Shown here: one piece after another, positions 46,136-54,544 of the stretch
Position numbering within the stretch: position 1 is the stretch's first letter
Layout of the letters: every line of letters starts with the position of its first letter
NCBI GenBank assembly: GCA_019749945.1
Contig: JAIEPF010000020.1
Location: 1-64,000, forward strand
Direction of reading: 5' to 3'
Length of the DNA: 64,000 nt
Origin: Burkholderiales bacterium
Lineage (GTDB): Bacteria > Pseudomonadota > Gammaproteobacteria > Burkholderiales > SG8-41
Translations under genes and position numbers: made by a program
The notes under the pieces: generated by a model
Seen by the model: the letters and a program-made list of their open reading frames with translations, nothing else
What the model was told of the DNA's origin: nothing
Database searches by the model: none

Positions 46136-49027
46136 TCATTTGTAATCCCCCTTACCCGCCACAAACGCCTGCCACAGTTTTCTCACCTTGCTGGTTCCGG
46201 GTGCAGCTGGCACCGGCGCGAACTGCGGCGAGGTTTCCGCCGGTTCGTCGGCGCCGGCTTTGCTGACGCGCACGCGCACGTCGTACCAGCCGGCCTGGCC
46301 GGTCACCGGATCGGAATTGGAAAAACGCGCGCCGCCCGCCGTCTGCAGTTCTTCGGAAATCATGTGATTGAGCAAAAAGCCGCGCTGCGATTCGTTGGCG
46401 TCCGGTGACAGATGCCACGCGCCCTGCGCCTTGCCGATCGCATTCCACGTCCACACCGTGCCCGGTTCCACCGCCTCGCTGCTGCGGCACATGCAGCGCA
46501 CGCGGCCGTGGGGCGACTCCACCCACACCCAGTCATCGTCGGCAACACCCAGAGCGGATGCCGTTTTTACGTTAATAAACAAATAGTTATGTGCATGTAT
46601 CTGGCGCAGCCAGGCATTCTGCGAATCCCAGGAGTGGTACATCGCCATCGGCCGCTGGGTCACCGCCGCCAGCGGATAACGCACGGTGTCGGTAGCCTGC
46701 ACTTCCAGCGGCGCGTAATAAAACGGCAGCGGGTCGCAGTAGGTGGCGATGCGTTCGCGCAAATGCGCCGGCGGACGCCGCGGCGATTCGCCGCGGCCCT
46801 GCGCAGCCATGCGGAACTTCTGCAGCACCTCGGAATAAATCTGGATCACGATCGGATCGGTGTAGCGCCGGACGCGCGTGCGTTGCGCCCATTCGTGATA
46901 ACCCTGGTTCCAGTTGCGCATGTACTGATAGGAGCGCGGCAGCACATGGTGGAAAACGCAGTTGTTTTTTTCGTACATCTCCCACTGCCGCGGATTGGGT
47001 TCGCCAACCATCGCCTTTTCACCGCCGCGGCCGCGCCAGCCGGCGAGAAAACCAATGCCCGAGCCGGGCTCGGTCTGGTAATTGACGATGAAATCCGGGT
47101 AATCGCGGAATTTGCGCGCACCATCCGCCGTGACGAAAGCCGGAAACTTCAGCCGTGAGGCGAGCTCGATCAGCACTTCCTGGAACGGTTTGCATTCACC
47201 CTTGGGCGGCACCACCGGTATGCGCACCGAATCCACCGGTCCGTCGAATTCCGAAATCGGCCGATCGAGCATCGACATTACGTCATGCCGTTCAAGGTAG
47301 GTCGTATCCGGCAGCACCAGATCGGCGAAGGCCGTCATCTCCGACTGGAAGGCATCACACACGATCAGGAACGGAATTTTGTATTCGCCCTGCTCGTCAC
47401 GGTCGTTGAGCATCTTGCGCACCTCGACCGTGTTCATCGTCGAGTTCCACGCCATGTTCGCCATGAAAATCAGCAGCGTGTCGATCCGGTACGGATCGCC
47501 GCGCCAGGCATTGGTAATCACGTTGTGCATCATGCCGTGCACGGCGAGCGGGTACTCCCAGGAAAACGCCTTGTCGATGCGCACCGGTCCGCCCTCGGCA
47601 TCGACGCTCAAATCATCCGGGCCCGCCGGCCAGCCCAGCGCCAGACTGGCCAGCGGTGTATCGGGTTGCACCGCTTCCGGCCCCTTGGGCGGTTTGGCCA
47701 CCGGCGGAATCGCCCGCGGAAACGGCGCCTTGTGGCGGAAACCGCCGGGCCGGTCGATGGTGCCCAGCAACGACATCAGGATCGCCAGCGTGCGGATGGT
47801 GTGAAAACCATTGGAATGTGCGGCCAGCCCGCGCATCGCATGAAACGCCACCGGATTGCCCGTCACGGTGTTGTGTTCCTTGCCCCAGGAATCGGTCCAG
47901 GCGATCGGCAGTTCGATTTTCTGGTCGCGCGCGGTAATGCCCATTTCGTGCGCCAGGCCGCGGATGCGCCGCGCCGGAATGCCGGTGATCGCCTCCGCCC
48001 ATTCCGGCGTGTATTCCCCGACCCGCTCCATCAGCAGCTGGAACACCGGCTTGACCGGAGTACCGTCATCCAGGCGATAGTCGCCGAACAGCGCCGGATC
48101 GGCGTCGGGCGCGTGATTGGGCACGGCACGACCGCTGTGGCGATCCCACCACAGCTGGTCATGGTGATGATCGGGGTTGTCGCCTTTGGGCGGCACGCCG
48201 GCGCGCACCGGCATGCCGTACTGCGCACTGGCCGGATCCTGATTGATCAGATGGCCGGAGTCGCTGTAACGGGCGAGAAAACCGCGGTCGTACAGCCCCG
48301 TGTTGATGATTTCATGGGTCAGCGCCAGCAGCAGCGCACCGTCGGTGCCGGGGCGGATGGGGATCCATTCATCGGCAATCGCCGAATACCCGGTGCGCAC
48401 CGGGTTGATCGAAATGAAGCGGCCACCGCGGCGCTTGAATTTGGAGATCGCGATTTTCAGCGGATTGGAATGATGGTCCTCGGCGGTGCCGATCATCACA
48501 AACAGTTTGGCACGGTCGAGATCCGGCCCGCCGAACTCCCAGAAACTGCCGCCGATGGTGTAGATCATGCCGGCAGCCATGTTTACCGAGCAGAAACCGC
48601 CGTGCGCGGCGTAGTTCGGCGTGCCGAATTGGCGCGCGAACAGGCCGGTCAGGGCCTGCATCTGGTCGCGGCCGGTGAACAGCGCGAATTTTTTCGGGTC
48701 GGTGGCGCGGATTTTGCGCAGCCGCTCCTCCATCAAACCAAAAGCTTCATCCCAACTGATCGGCTCGAACTCTCCGGCGCCGCGCTCGGCGCCCGCCTTG
48801 CGCCGCAGCGGCTGCGTCAGCCGCGCCGGCGAATACTGCTTCATGATGCCCGATGCGCCCTTGGCGCAGATCACGCCCTGGTTCAGCGGATGCTCGGGAT
48901 TGCCCTCGATATAACGCACCTCGCCTTTTTTCAGGTGCACGCGGATGCCGCAGCGGCAGGCGCACATGTAACAGGTGGTGTTCCTGGTTTCAACCTGGTC
49001 GGGCGCGGCTTGCAGGCGGGCATTCAT
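46136..49027 (-). CDS. Molybdopterin oxidoreductase catalytic subunit, SoeA/sulfite dehydrogenase-like
   Basis: A 963-residue DMSO-reductase-superfamily enzyme. I use ATG 49027; GTG 49042 is an alternative. An N-terminal [4Fe-4S] site has Cys19, Cys22, Cys26 and Cys54 (CYMCACRC ... GVICAKG). The probable molybdenum ligand is the cysteine in HGGFCSVNMAAG. There is no Tat signal, so it is cytoplasmic. Length, absence of leader and the A-B-C order match SoeABC, which oxidises sulfite in the cytoplasm of sulfur bacteria. A DMSO, polysulfide or other oxyanion reductase cannot be excluded. Confidence 0.82.
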   Translation of the reverse strand: MNARLQAAPDQVETRNTTCYMCACRCGIRVHLKKGEVRYIEGNPEHPLNQGVICAKGASGIMKQYSPARLTQPLRRKAGAERGAGEFEPISWDEAFGLMEERLRKIRATDPKKFALFTGRDQMQALTGLFARQFGTPNYAAHGGFCSVNMAAGMIYTIGGSFWEFGGPDLDRAKLFVMIGTAEDHHSNPLKIAISKFKRRGGRFISINPVRTGYSAIADEWIPIRPGTDGALLLALTHEIINTGLYDRGFLARYSDSGHLINQDPASAQYGMPVRAGVPPKGDNPDHHHDQLWWDRHSGRAVPNHAPDADPALFGDYRLDDGTPVKPVFQLLMERVGEYTPEWAEAITGIPARRIRGLAHEMGITARDQKIELPIAWTDSWGKEHNTVTGNPVAFHAMRGLAAHSNGFHTIRTLAILMSLLGTIDRPGGFRHKAPFPRAIPPVAKPPKGPEAVQPDTPLASLALGWPAGPDDLSVDAEGGPVRIDKAFSWEYPLAVHGMMHNVITNAWRGDPYRIDTLLIFMANMAWNSTMNTVEVRKMLNDRDEQGEYKIPFLIVCDAFQSEMTAFADLVLPDTTYLERHDVMSMLDRPISEFDGPVDSVRIPVVPPKGECKPFQEVLIELASRLKFPAFVTADGARKFRDYPDFIVNYQTEPGSGIGFLAGWRGRGGEKAMVGEPNPRQWEMYEKNNCVFHHVLPRSYQYMRNWNQGYHEWAQRTRVRRYTDPIVIQIYSEVLQKFRMAAQGRGESPRRPPAHLRERIATYCDPLPFYYAPLEVQATDTVRYPLAAVTQRPMAMYHSWDSQNAWLRQIHAHNYLFINVKTASALGVADDDWVWVESPHGRVRCMCRSSEAVEPGTVWTWNAIGKAQGAWHLSPDANESQRGFLLNHMISEELQTAGGARFSNSDPVTGQAGWYDVRVRVSKAGADEPAETSPQFAPVPAAPGTSKVRKLWQAFVAGKGDYK

Positions 49028-49112
49028 GGGTGGTGATTGCACTCAAAAAAGGAGTGTCCATTTTAGTTGTGCCGCCGCGCCCGTTGTCTTGAAATTATTT
49101 ATAAGGCCATTA

Positions 49113-49697
49113 TCAGGACTTGCGGTCCATCCACTTGCTGACTTCAGGCATGGTCCAGTTGCCCAGCCGGTCAAGCAGGCGCAGGGGATCGGTCTCCACC
49201 ACGATCATGCCGCGATGTTCGGCACGGATGAAACGTTCATCCACCGCATGGTCGAGGAAGTCCACCAGGCGGTCATAAAACCCGGCGACATTGAGCAGGC
49301 CGCAGGCCTTGCGATGTACGCCCAACTGGGTCAAGGTCAGCACCTCGAAAGTTTCGTCCAGCGTGCCCATGCCGCCCGGCAGCACGATGAAGGCGTCGGA
49401 CAATCGGGTCATCAGCACTTTGCGCTCATGCATGGAGTCGACCACGTGCAGCTCGGTCAGCCCCTTGTGCACCACTTCGTGCTCCAGCAGGCGGCGCGGC
49501 GTGACGCCGACCACATGCGCCCTGGCCGCGATCGCCGCTTCCGCCACCACCCCCATCAGGCCGACCTTGCCGCCGCCGAAGATGATCTTGATGCCGGCCG
49601 CCGCGAGGGTGCGCACCAGCGTGCGCGTGGCTTCGGCATAGACAGCATCCCGGCCGGTGTTGGAACCGCAGAAAATGCAAACGCTCTGAATGGGCAT
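49113..49697 (-). CDS. LOG-family cytokinin riboside-monophosphate phosphoribohydrolase
   Basis: A 194-residue Rossmann-fold protein. I start at ATG 49697 (MPIQSVCIFCGSNTG). The LOG hallmarks are present: GGGKVGLMGVVAEA and the catalytic PGGMGTLDETFE. Members cleave cytokinin ribotides or AMP-like nucleotides (the TIGR00730 group). It lies upstream of the molybdoenzyme operon on the same strand with an 85-base gap. Confidence 0.88.
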   Translation of the reverse strand: MPIQSVCIFCGSNTGRDAVYAEATRTLVRTLAAAGIKIIFGGGKVGLMGVVAEAAIAARAHVVGVTPRRLLEHEVVHKGLTELHVVDSMHERKVLMTRLSDAFIVLPGGMGTLDETFEVLTLTQLGVHRKACGLLNVAGFYDRLVDFLDHAVDERFIRAEHRGMIVVETDPLRLLDRLGNWTMPEVSKWMDRKS

Positions 49698-49840
49698 GTT
49701 TATCCTTGGATACTGAAGCGCAGGCGGCCGATTGTAGACCATCTTTTTTTGCGCTCCGGCTCCCGCTTTTATCCTGCTTTTAACCCTTTAATCGGGTACA
49801 ACACGTTTATACCGGCTGACCGACATTTAAAGGAACCCCC

Positions 49841-51361
49841 ATGAAACCGTTTACCCCCGCCTTGCTTGGCGCCGCCATCCTCGCCGCGCTGCCCCGGATC
49901 ACCATCGCCCAGAACGACAGCGGCGGCAATGCCCTGACCATCTACAGCAACGCCCGCCCCGGCGCCATCAGCCCGGAGCTGTACCGCGGCGGTGGTCATG
50001 GCCAGCCCGTGCCGGGTTATGCCGTGGTGCGCCAGCAGCGCGAGCTCGCCCTCAACCGCGGCCGCAATACCGTGCGTTTCACCGATGTCGCCGGATTGAT
50101 CGACCCGACCACCGTCAGCTTCCAGTCGCTGACCGATCCGGCAGGCACCAGCGTCATCGAACAGAACTTCCAGTTCGATCTGGTCAACACCAAAAAACTG
50201 CTGCAGAAATACGTCGACCGCCGCATCAGTGTCGACCAGGTGCGCGGCAACGGCACCGAATCCTTCGCCGGCACGCTGCTCTCGACCAACGATGACGGGC
50301 TGGTGCTGAAACGCGATGACGGCATCATCCAGACCCTGCCCTACAACGCGGGAGTGCGCCTGCCCGAACTGCCCGGCGGCCTGATCACCCGCCCGACGCT
50401 GGTGTGGGACGTCAACGCCAACCGTGCCGGCACCCACAACGCCCAGGTCTCGTACCAGACCACCGGCATTACCTGGTGGACCGACTACAACGTCACCTAC
50501 CGGGAAGGCGCCAACGCCAACAGTTGCACACTCGATGTCGCCGCCTGGGTCAGCATCATCAACCAGTCGGGCGCCAGTTATCCCGACGCAAAACTGAAAC
50601 TCGTTGCCGGCGACGTGCAACGCGCGCAACCCCAAGGCCGGGTTTACGCCGCACCCGCCGCGCAACGCGCCATGGCGAGCGAAATGAGCGCCAGGGGTTT
50701 CGAGGAAAAAGCCTTTTTCGAATACCACCTCTACACCCTCGGCCGGCCGACCACGCTGCCCGACAACTCGACCAAACAGATCGAACTGTTCCCGGCGGCC
50801 CGCGCCGTGCCCTGCGAAAAAAACCTGGTCTACTACGGCGCTGCCAACGCCCGCCCCTACGGCAGTCCCGCCACCGACCGCAACTACGGTGTACAGAGCA
50901 ACAAGAAGGTCGACGTCTACCTCGGCTTCAAAAACGCCAAAGAACAGAACATGGGCATGCCGCTGCCCGCGGGCCGCATCCGCGTGTCCAAACTCGACGA
51001 CGCCGACAAAACCCTGGAATTCATCGGCGAAGACGTCATCGACCACACCGCGCGCAACGAACAGCTGCTGATCAAACTCGGCTCCGCCTTTGATGTCGTC
51101 GGCGAACGGCGTCAAGTCAACTTCAGCGTCGATACCTCACGCAAAACCATGACCGAGGAAATCGAAGTCAAACTGCGCAACCAGAAAAAGGAATCCGTGA
51201 ATGTCATGGTCAAGGAAAACCTCTATCGCTGGAGCAACTGGCAGATCACCGGCAAGAGCCATGACTATCGCAAGGATGACGCAAGGACCGTGACGTTTCC
51301 GGTGAAGATTGCTGCGGGGGCGGAGGCTGTTGTGCGGTACAGCGTGACTTACACGTGGTAA
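49841..51361 (+). CDS. DUF4139 domain secreted protein
   Basis: A 506-residue protein with a signal peptide (LLGAAILAALPRITIAQ). The DUF4139 signature appears as TLVWDVNANRAGTHNAQVSYQTTGITWWTDYNVTY and AAWVSIINQSGASYPDAKLKLVAGDVQ. It is beta-rich throughout and probably periplasmic or outer-membrane associated. Function is unknown. Confidence 0.85.
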   Translation: MKPFTPALLGAAILAALPRITIAQNDSGGNALTIYSNARPGAISPELYRGGGHGQPVPGYAVVRQQRELALNRGRNTVRFTDVAGLIDPTTVSFQSLTDPAGTSVIEQNFQFDLVNTKKLLQKYVDRRISVDQVRGNGTESFAGTLLSTNDDGLVLKRDDGIIQTLPYNAGVRLPELPGGLITRPTLVWDVNANRAGTHNAQVSYQTTGITWWTDYNVTYREGANANSCTLDVAAWVSIINQSGASYPDAKLKLVAGDVQRAQPQGRVYAAPAAQRAMASEMSARGFEEKAFFEYHLYTLGRPTTLPDNSTKQIELFPAARAVPCEKNLVYYGAANARPYGSPATDRNYGVQSNKKVDVYLGFKNAKEQNMGMPLPAGRIRVSKLDDADKTLEFIGEDVIDHTARNEQLLIKLGSAFDVVGERRQVNFSVDTSRKTMTEEIEVKLRNQKKESVNVMVKENLYRWSNWQITGKSHDYRKDDARTVTFPVKIAAGAEAVVRYSVTYTW

Positions 51362-51409
51362 GGTCCGTACCGGACAAACACCTGCCACAAACAATAACGG
51401 GGACCTGCC

Positions 51410-51649
51410 TTGAGCCCGACCATCTTCCGCGAAGACGGATTCCGGTTCTTTTTCTTCTCCCGGGAGGAAACACGGCTGCATATCCATGTCCACCATGCCG
51501 ATGGCGAGGCCAAATTCTGGCTTGAGCCCGCCATTGAACTGGCGCAGAATTATGGCCTGAACGACCGGCAGTTACGCTCCGCCGAAACACTGATCCGGAG
51601 ACACGAACATGACATCCGCTCTGCATGGCACCAGCATTTCGGACGTTGA
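51410..51649 (+). CDS. DUF4160 protein
   Basis: A 79-residue protein starting at TTG 51410 behind GGGGA. It shows the DUF4160 pattern: SPTIFREDGFRFFFFSREE, then HIHVHHADGEAKFWL, with clustered histidines. It overlaps the DUF2442 gene by about 40 bases. DUF4160-DUF2442 pairs are widespread and have a toxin-antitoxin-like arrangement, though I know of no proven activity. Confidence 0.8.
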   Translation: MSPTIFREDGFRFFFFSREETRLHIHVHHADGEAKFWLEPAIELAQNYGLNDRQLRSAETLIRRHEHDIRSAWHQHFGR

Positions 51650-51881
51650 AGTCACCAACGTCTCGACCCACGGCTTCTGGCTGATGCTGGATGCCGAGGA
51701 ACTGTTCGTCCCGTTTGCCGAGTTTCCGTGGTTCAAGGAGGCGCCGATCGCCAAACTCACCCGTGTCGAGCGCCCGCAACCACATCATCTCTATTGGCCC
51801 GATCTCGATGTTGATCTGGCCATCGAGTCCCTCCGGCATCCCGAGCAGTTCCCGCTAAAGGCAAAACCCCGGATCTCGTAG
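51609..51881 (+). CDS. DUF2442 protein
   Basis: A 90-residue partner of the DUF4160 protein, starting at ATG 51609 inside it. The DUF2442 pattern is ISDVEVTNVSTHGFWLMLDAEELFVPFAEFPWF, then RPQPHHLYWPDLDVDLAIESL. It is followed 19 bases later by a HigA-like gene. Confidence 0.8.
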   Translation: MTSALHGTSISDVEVTNVSTHGFWLMLDAEELFVPFAEFPWFKEAPIAKLTRVERPQPHHLYWPDLDVDLAIESLRHPEQFPLKAKPRIS

Positions 51882-51900
51882 GGCACATGAACGAAGCGTC

Positions 51901-52230
51901 ATGCGCCGCATGAAAACCAGATCCGTGCGGAAAATGCACTATCCCCCACATCCCGGCGAAACCCTGCGGGAAGACGTGCTGCCCGCGCTTAGATTGACCG
52001 TAACCGAGGCGGCGGCACAACTAGGCGTCACACGCGTGGCGCTGTCGCGGGTGCTCAACGGCCGCGCCGGCATTTCACCGGAGATGGCGTTGCGCATCGA
52101 GAAGTGGCTGGGAGTAGAAAACGGCGGTCGCGCGGATGTGTGGTTGGCAGAACAGGCTTCCCATGATCTGCTGCAGGCCAGGAAAGCATTCAAGTCCAAA
52201 GTGAAGCGCGCGTCGGCGATGGCAGTTTGA
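51901..52230 (+). CDS. HigA-family XRE antitoxin-like regulator
   Basis: A 109-residue helix-turn-helix protein with the HigA/VapI pattern PPHPGETLREDVLPALRLTVTEAAAQLGVTRVALSRVLNGRAGISPEMALRIEKWLGV-type order (start to WLAEQ). The start could be 51901, 51910 or 51934; HigA proteins usually begin just before HxPPHPGE, which favours 51934. No HigB toxin gene is adjacent; the genes before it are DUF4160 and DUF2442. Confidence 0.82.
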   Translation: MRRMKTRSVRKMHYPPHPGETLREDVLPALRLTVTEAAAQLGVTRVALSRVLNGRAGISPEMALRIEKWLGVENGGRADVWLAEQASHDLLQARKAFKSKVKRASAMAV

Positions 52231-52290
52231 GTGCAATGGCTAAAAATTGAGAATAATCGATTCGCCCCCCTTTTTTTTAACGGTCATTGA

Positions 52291-53064
52291 ATGATTAACC
52301 GACTTCTCTTAGTTTTCTGCGTTCTAATCGGTCCAATACTTTTAGGAAGTGGCGTTGCTTCTGGAGATGTATTGCGACCAACTCCGCCAATGGTATGTCC
52401 TAATGATCAAGAGTCACCCTGCGATCTTATTCGTGGAACTATTTCCGCTGATGACTATCGTCAAGTCAAGGCGATTGCGGATCGCATGGTTACGAGCAAA
52501 GCGATGAAGCGCTCATTGTTTTATCTTGATAGTCGCGGAGGCGATGTTGAGGCGGCTATTGCTATCGGACGCGAACTACGGCGACTCTCCGCAGAAGTTA
52601 TCGTCAATGGGGACTGCTTTAGTGCCTGCGTCTTCATTCTTGCGGGCGGCACACGCCGGACCATCGGTAGAGGCGATAGGGTCGGAATTCATCGGCCGTA
52701 TCCCGTAAGCACCGACCGCCGAGACTACGCTACCGCACAGCGGGAACATGAGCAGCTACGCAAACAGGCCAGAGCATATCTTGACTCTATGAACCTACCT
52801 ACCGCACTTTTCGACGCCATGCTCCGAGTTCCACCCCAAGAAATCAAGATTCTATCTAATGATGAGTTAGCCAGATATGGACTGAATCAAGACGATCCTA
52901 TAAGGGCCGAACTCGAGGACGCCGAAGATGCGAGAACCTACGGCATCACCAAGAACGAGCTTTATCGGAGAAGAGCAATCGCAAAGGCAAAATGCACTCC
53001 GTTGCCATCGGTCGTTGCGCGCTCCATCTGCTACGAGGAAGAAATGAAGAGTGGCGCGCCGTAA
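52291..53064 (+). CDS. Secreted ClpP-fold-like protein
   Basis: A 257-residue protein with a signal peptide (LLLVFCVLIGPILLGSG). The central part resembles ClpP/crotonase-type periplasmic proteins (COG3904-like): FYLDSRGGDVEAAIAIGREL, then CFSACVFILAGG with a candidate nucleophile serine, then VGIHRPYP with a histidine. Base composition is clearly lower in GC than the flanking genes, suggesting transfer. Proteolytic activity is not established. Confidence 0.65.
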   Translation: MINRLLLVFCVLIGPILLGSGVASGDVLRPTPPMVCPNDQESPCDLIRGTISADDYRQVKAIADRMVTSKAMKRSLFYLDSRGGDVEAAIAIGRELRRLSAEVIVNGDCFSACVFILAGGTRRTIGRGDRVGIHRPYPVSTDRRDYATAQREHEQLRKQARAYLDSMNLPTALFDAMLRVPPQEIKILSNDELARYGLNQDDPIRAELEDAEDARTYGITKNELYRRRAIAKAKCTPLPSVVARSICYEEEMKSGAP

Positions 53065-53169
53065 AACGCCACCTGAAATGTCACAGTGCGTAAGTTGCAT
53101 CAATCAATACCACCGAACGCCGTTCATACGCCATCGACCTATCTCCAGCAAACCAGAGAAATTATCGTT

Positions 53170-53349
53170 ATGAGCACTTTCGAAGTTCGCTTTATTATCA
53201 ATGCTTCGGACGAACACTCCGAACATGTCGTCGTTCAAGTCGATGCCATCGATCATGAGCACGCACTGTCGAAAGCCCGCGCGGAAGAAAATGATGCTCC
53301 ATCTATTGCCACAAACGTTTTCTGGTCTGTAGAGATCGTCAAGCTCTGA
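53170..53349 (+). CDS. Small hypothetical protein
   Basis: A 59-residue acidic protein from ATG 53170 (MSTFEVRFIINASDEHSEH). It has alternating strand-like and helical stretches. It shares the low-GC composition of the preceding gene, 105 bases upstream. No family is recognised, and coding status rests on frame and composition only. Confidence 0.4.
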   Translation: MSTFEVRFIINASDEHSEHVVVQVDAIDHEHALSKARAEENDAPSIATNVFWSVEIVKL

Positions 53350-53671
53350 TGGCGAGCGGCGAAAAGCCAATGCGCTCCCGTCAAAATACCCCCTTATCCG
53401 TGGCTGCGACCTAACCAGAACTCGTAGAGCTCAATAAGCGCAGCCGCATGCAAAACCCCGTAATTCGCTACGCTACTTACGGGCTACGGCTACCGCCCCA
53501 CCACCACGATTCCCATGTGAGCCGCCGAGCAGCGCAGCCGGTTCAGGGGTAGTCGGCGAGGACTGTCTGAGTCCTTGCCGCAGGCAAGGGCGAGTTCCGC
53601 AGCCGCCTGAATCGGCGAGCAGCACAGGGAAGTCCGAAGGACCGGCGAGCCTGGGCCGCCTTCTTTTGGTT

Positions 53672-53697
53672 ACTTTTCTTGGCGGAGCAAGAAAAGT
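53672..53697. repeat. Perfect hairpin within an interspersed repeat
   Basis: ACTTTTCTTG and CAAGAAAAGT flank a six-base loop. The surrounding words (TTGGTTACTTTTCTT...AAGAAAAGTGAC) are familiar as a repeat near gene ends in proteobacteria. Confidence 0.7.
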
Positions 53698-53757
53698 GAC
53701 TAGCCGCCGGGCTACCCCCGGCGAACTTAAAGCACGGAAACCGGACTGGTAGCGACA

Positions 53758-53785
53758 CGCCCTTCGACAGGCTCAGGGCGAACGG
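53758..53785 (-). repeat. REP-like palindromic repeat, third copy
   Basis: CGCCCTTCGACAGGCTCAGG then GCGAACGG, the inverse of the element at 46031-46060. Confidence 0.8.
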
Positions 53786-53939
53786 TGGTTTGCCTTGATG
53801 CATTGCATCCGGCGGATGGCACCGCTGCGCGGCTTCCCCCAAGAGGACTTCCTTAGGGCGTATCCGCCCTACGCACCCCGGCCCCTGCTATACAATCCCC
53901 TGCAAGCACCCCCGATAAAAAATCAAAGGGAGAAACACC

Positions 53940-54515
53940 ATGGGCATCGGCACAATAATCACACTAGGCATCCTGATCATCATCGCCGTCTACGGCGTAA
54001 CCATCTACAACGCACTCGTCCAGATCAAGCACAACATCACCAAGGCCTGGGCCAACATCGATGTGCTGCTGAAACAGCGCCACGACGAACTGCCCAAACT
54101 GGTCGAAACCTGCAAGCAGTACATGAAATTCGAGCAGGACACCCTCACCCGCGTCATCGATGCGCGTTCCAAGGTGTTCACCGCGCGCGAAGCGCAGAAC
54201 GTCCCCGCGCTGGGTCAGGCCGAAGGTGGCCTGCGCGCAGCACTCGGCAGCCTGTTTGCGCTGGCCGAGTCCTACCCTGACCTCAAAGCCAACCAGACCT
54301 TCCAGCAACTGCAGACGCGTATTTCCAGCCTCGAAAATGCCATTGCCGACCGCCGCGAGTTCTACAACGAGTCGGTGAACGTCAACAATGTGCGCATCGA
54401 ACAGTTCCCGGACGTGATCATCGCGCGCCTGCTCAACTTCAGGGAAGCACAGCTGCTGGAGTTCTCCGAAGAAGAGAAAAAGGACGTCGACGTCAAACAG
54501 CTGTTCAATTCCTGA
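53940..54515 (+). CDS. lemA: LemA family protein
   Basis: A 191-residue protein with an N-terminal transmembrane helix (TIITLGILIIIAVYGVTIY) and a helical LemA domain: YNALVQIKHNITKAWANIDVLLKQRHDELPKLVETCKQY-type order, then EFYNESVNVNNVRIEQFPD. LemA proteins are membrane-anchored and of poorly known function. It is the first gene of a run with the GIDE gene, as is common. Confidence 0.92.
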   Translation: MGIGTIITLGILIIIAVYGVTIYNALVQIKHNITKAWANIDVLLKQRHDELPKLVETCKQYMKFEQDTLTRVIDARSKVFTAREAQNVPALGQAEGGLRAALGSLFALAESYPDLKANQTFQQLQTRISSLENAIADRREFYNESVNVNNVRIEQFPDVIIARLLNFREAQLLEFSEEEKKDVDVKQLFNS

Positions 54516-54544
54516 AACCGCGCTGACCCGCACCAGCGCGCGAC

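Larger units (their letters stand above)
53350..53939. other. Repeat-rich intergenic region
   Basis: About 590 bases with no believable gene. It contains a perfect 10-bp hairpin (ACTTTTCTTG / CAAGAAAAGT, 53672-53697), a REP-like word at 53758-53785, and GC-rich stretches reminiscent of interspersed repeats that occur in many proteobacteria. It lies between the low-GC insert and the lemA operon and may mark the insert's right edge. Confidence 0.5.

Noticed and set aside
47285..49036. Long plus-strand frame of 583 codons opposite the molybdoenzyme catalytic gene
   Set aside because: It is a shadow of a GC-rich gene. The residues are Arg/Ala/His-rich with no domain, while the minus strand has clear motifs.
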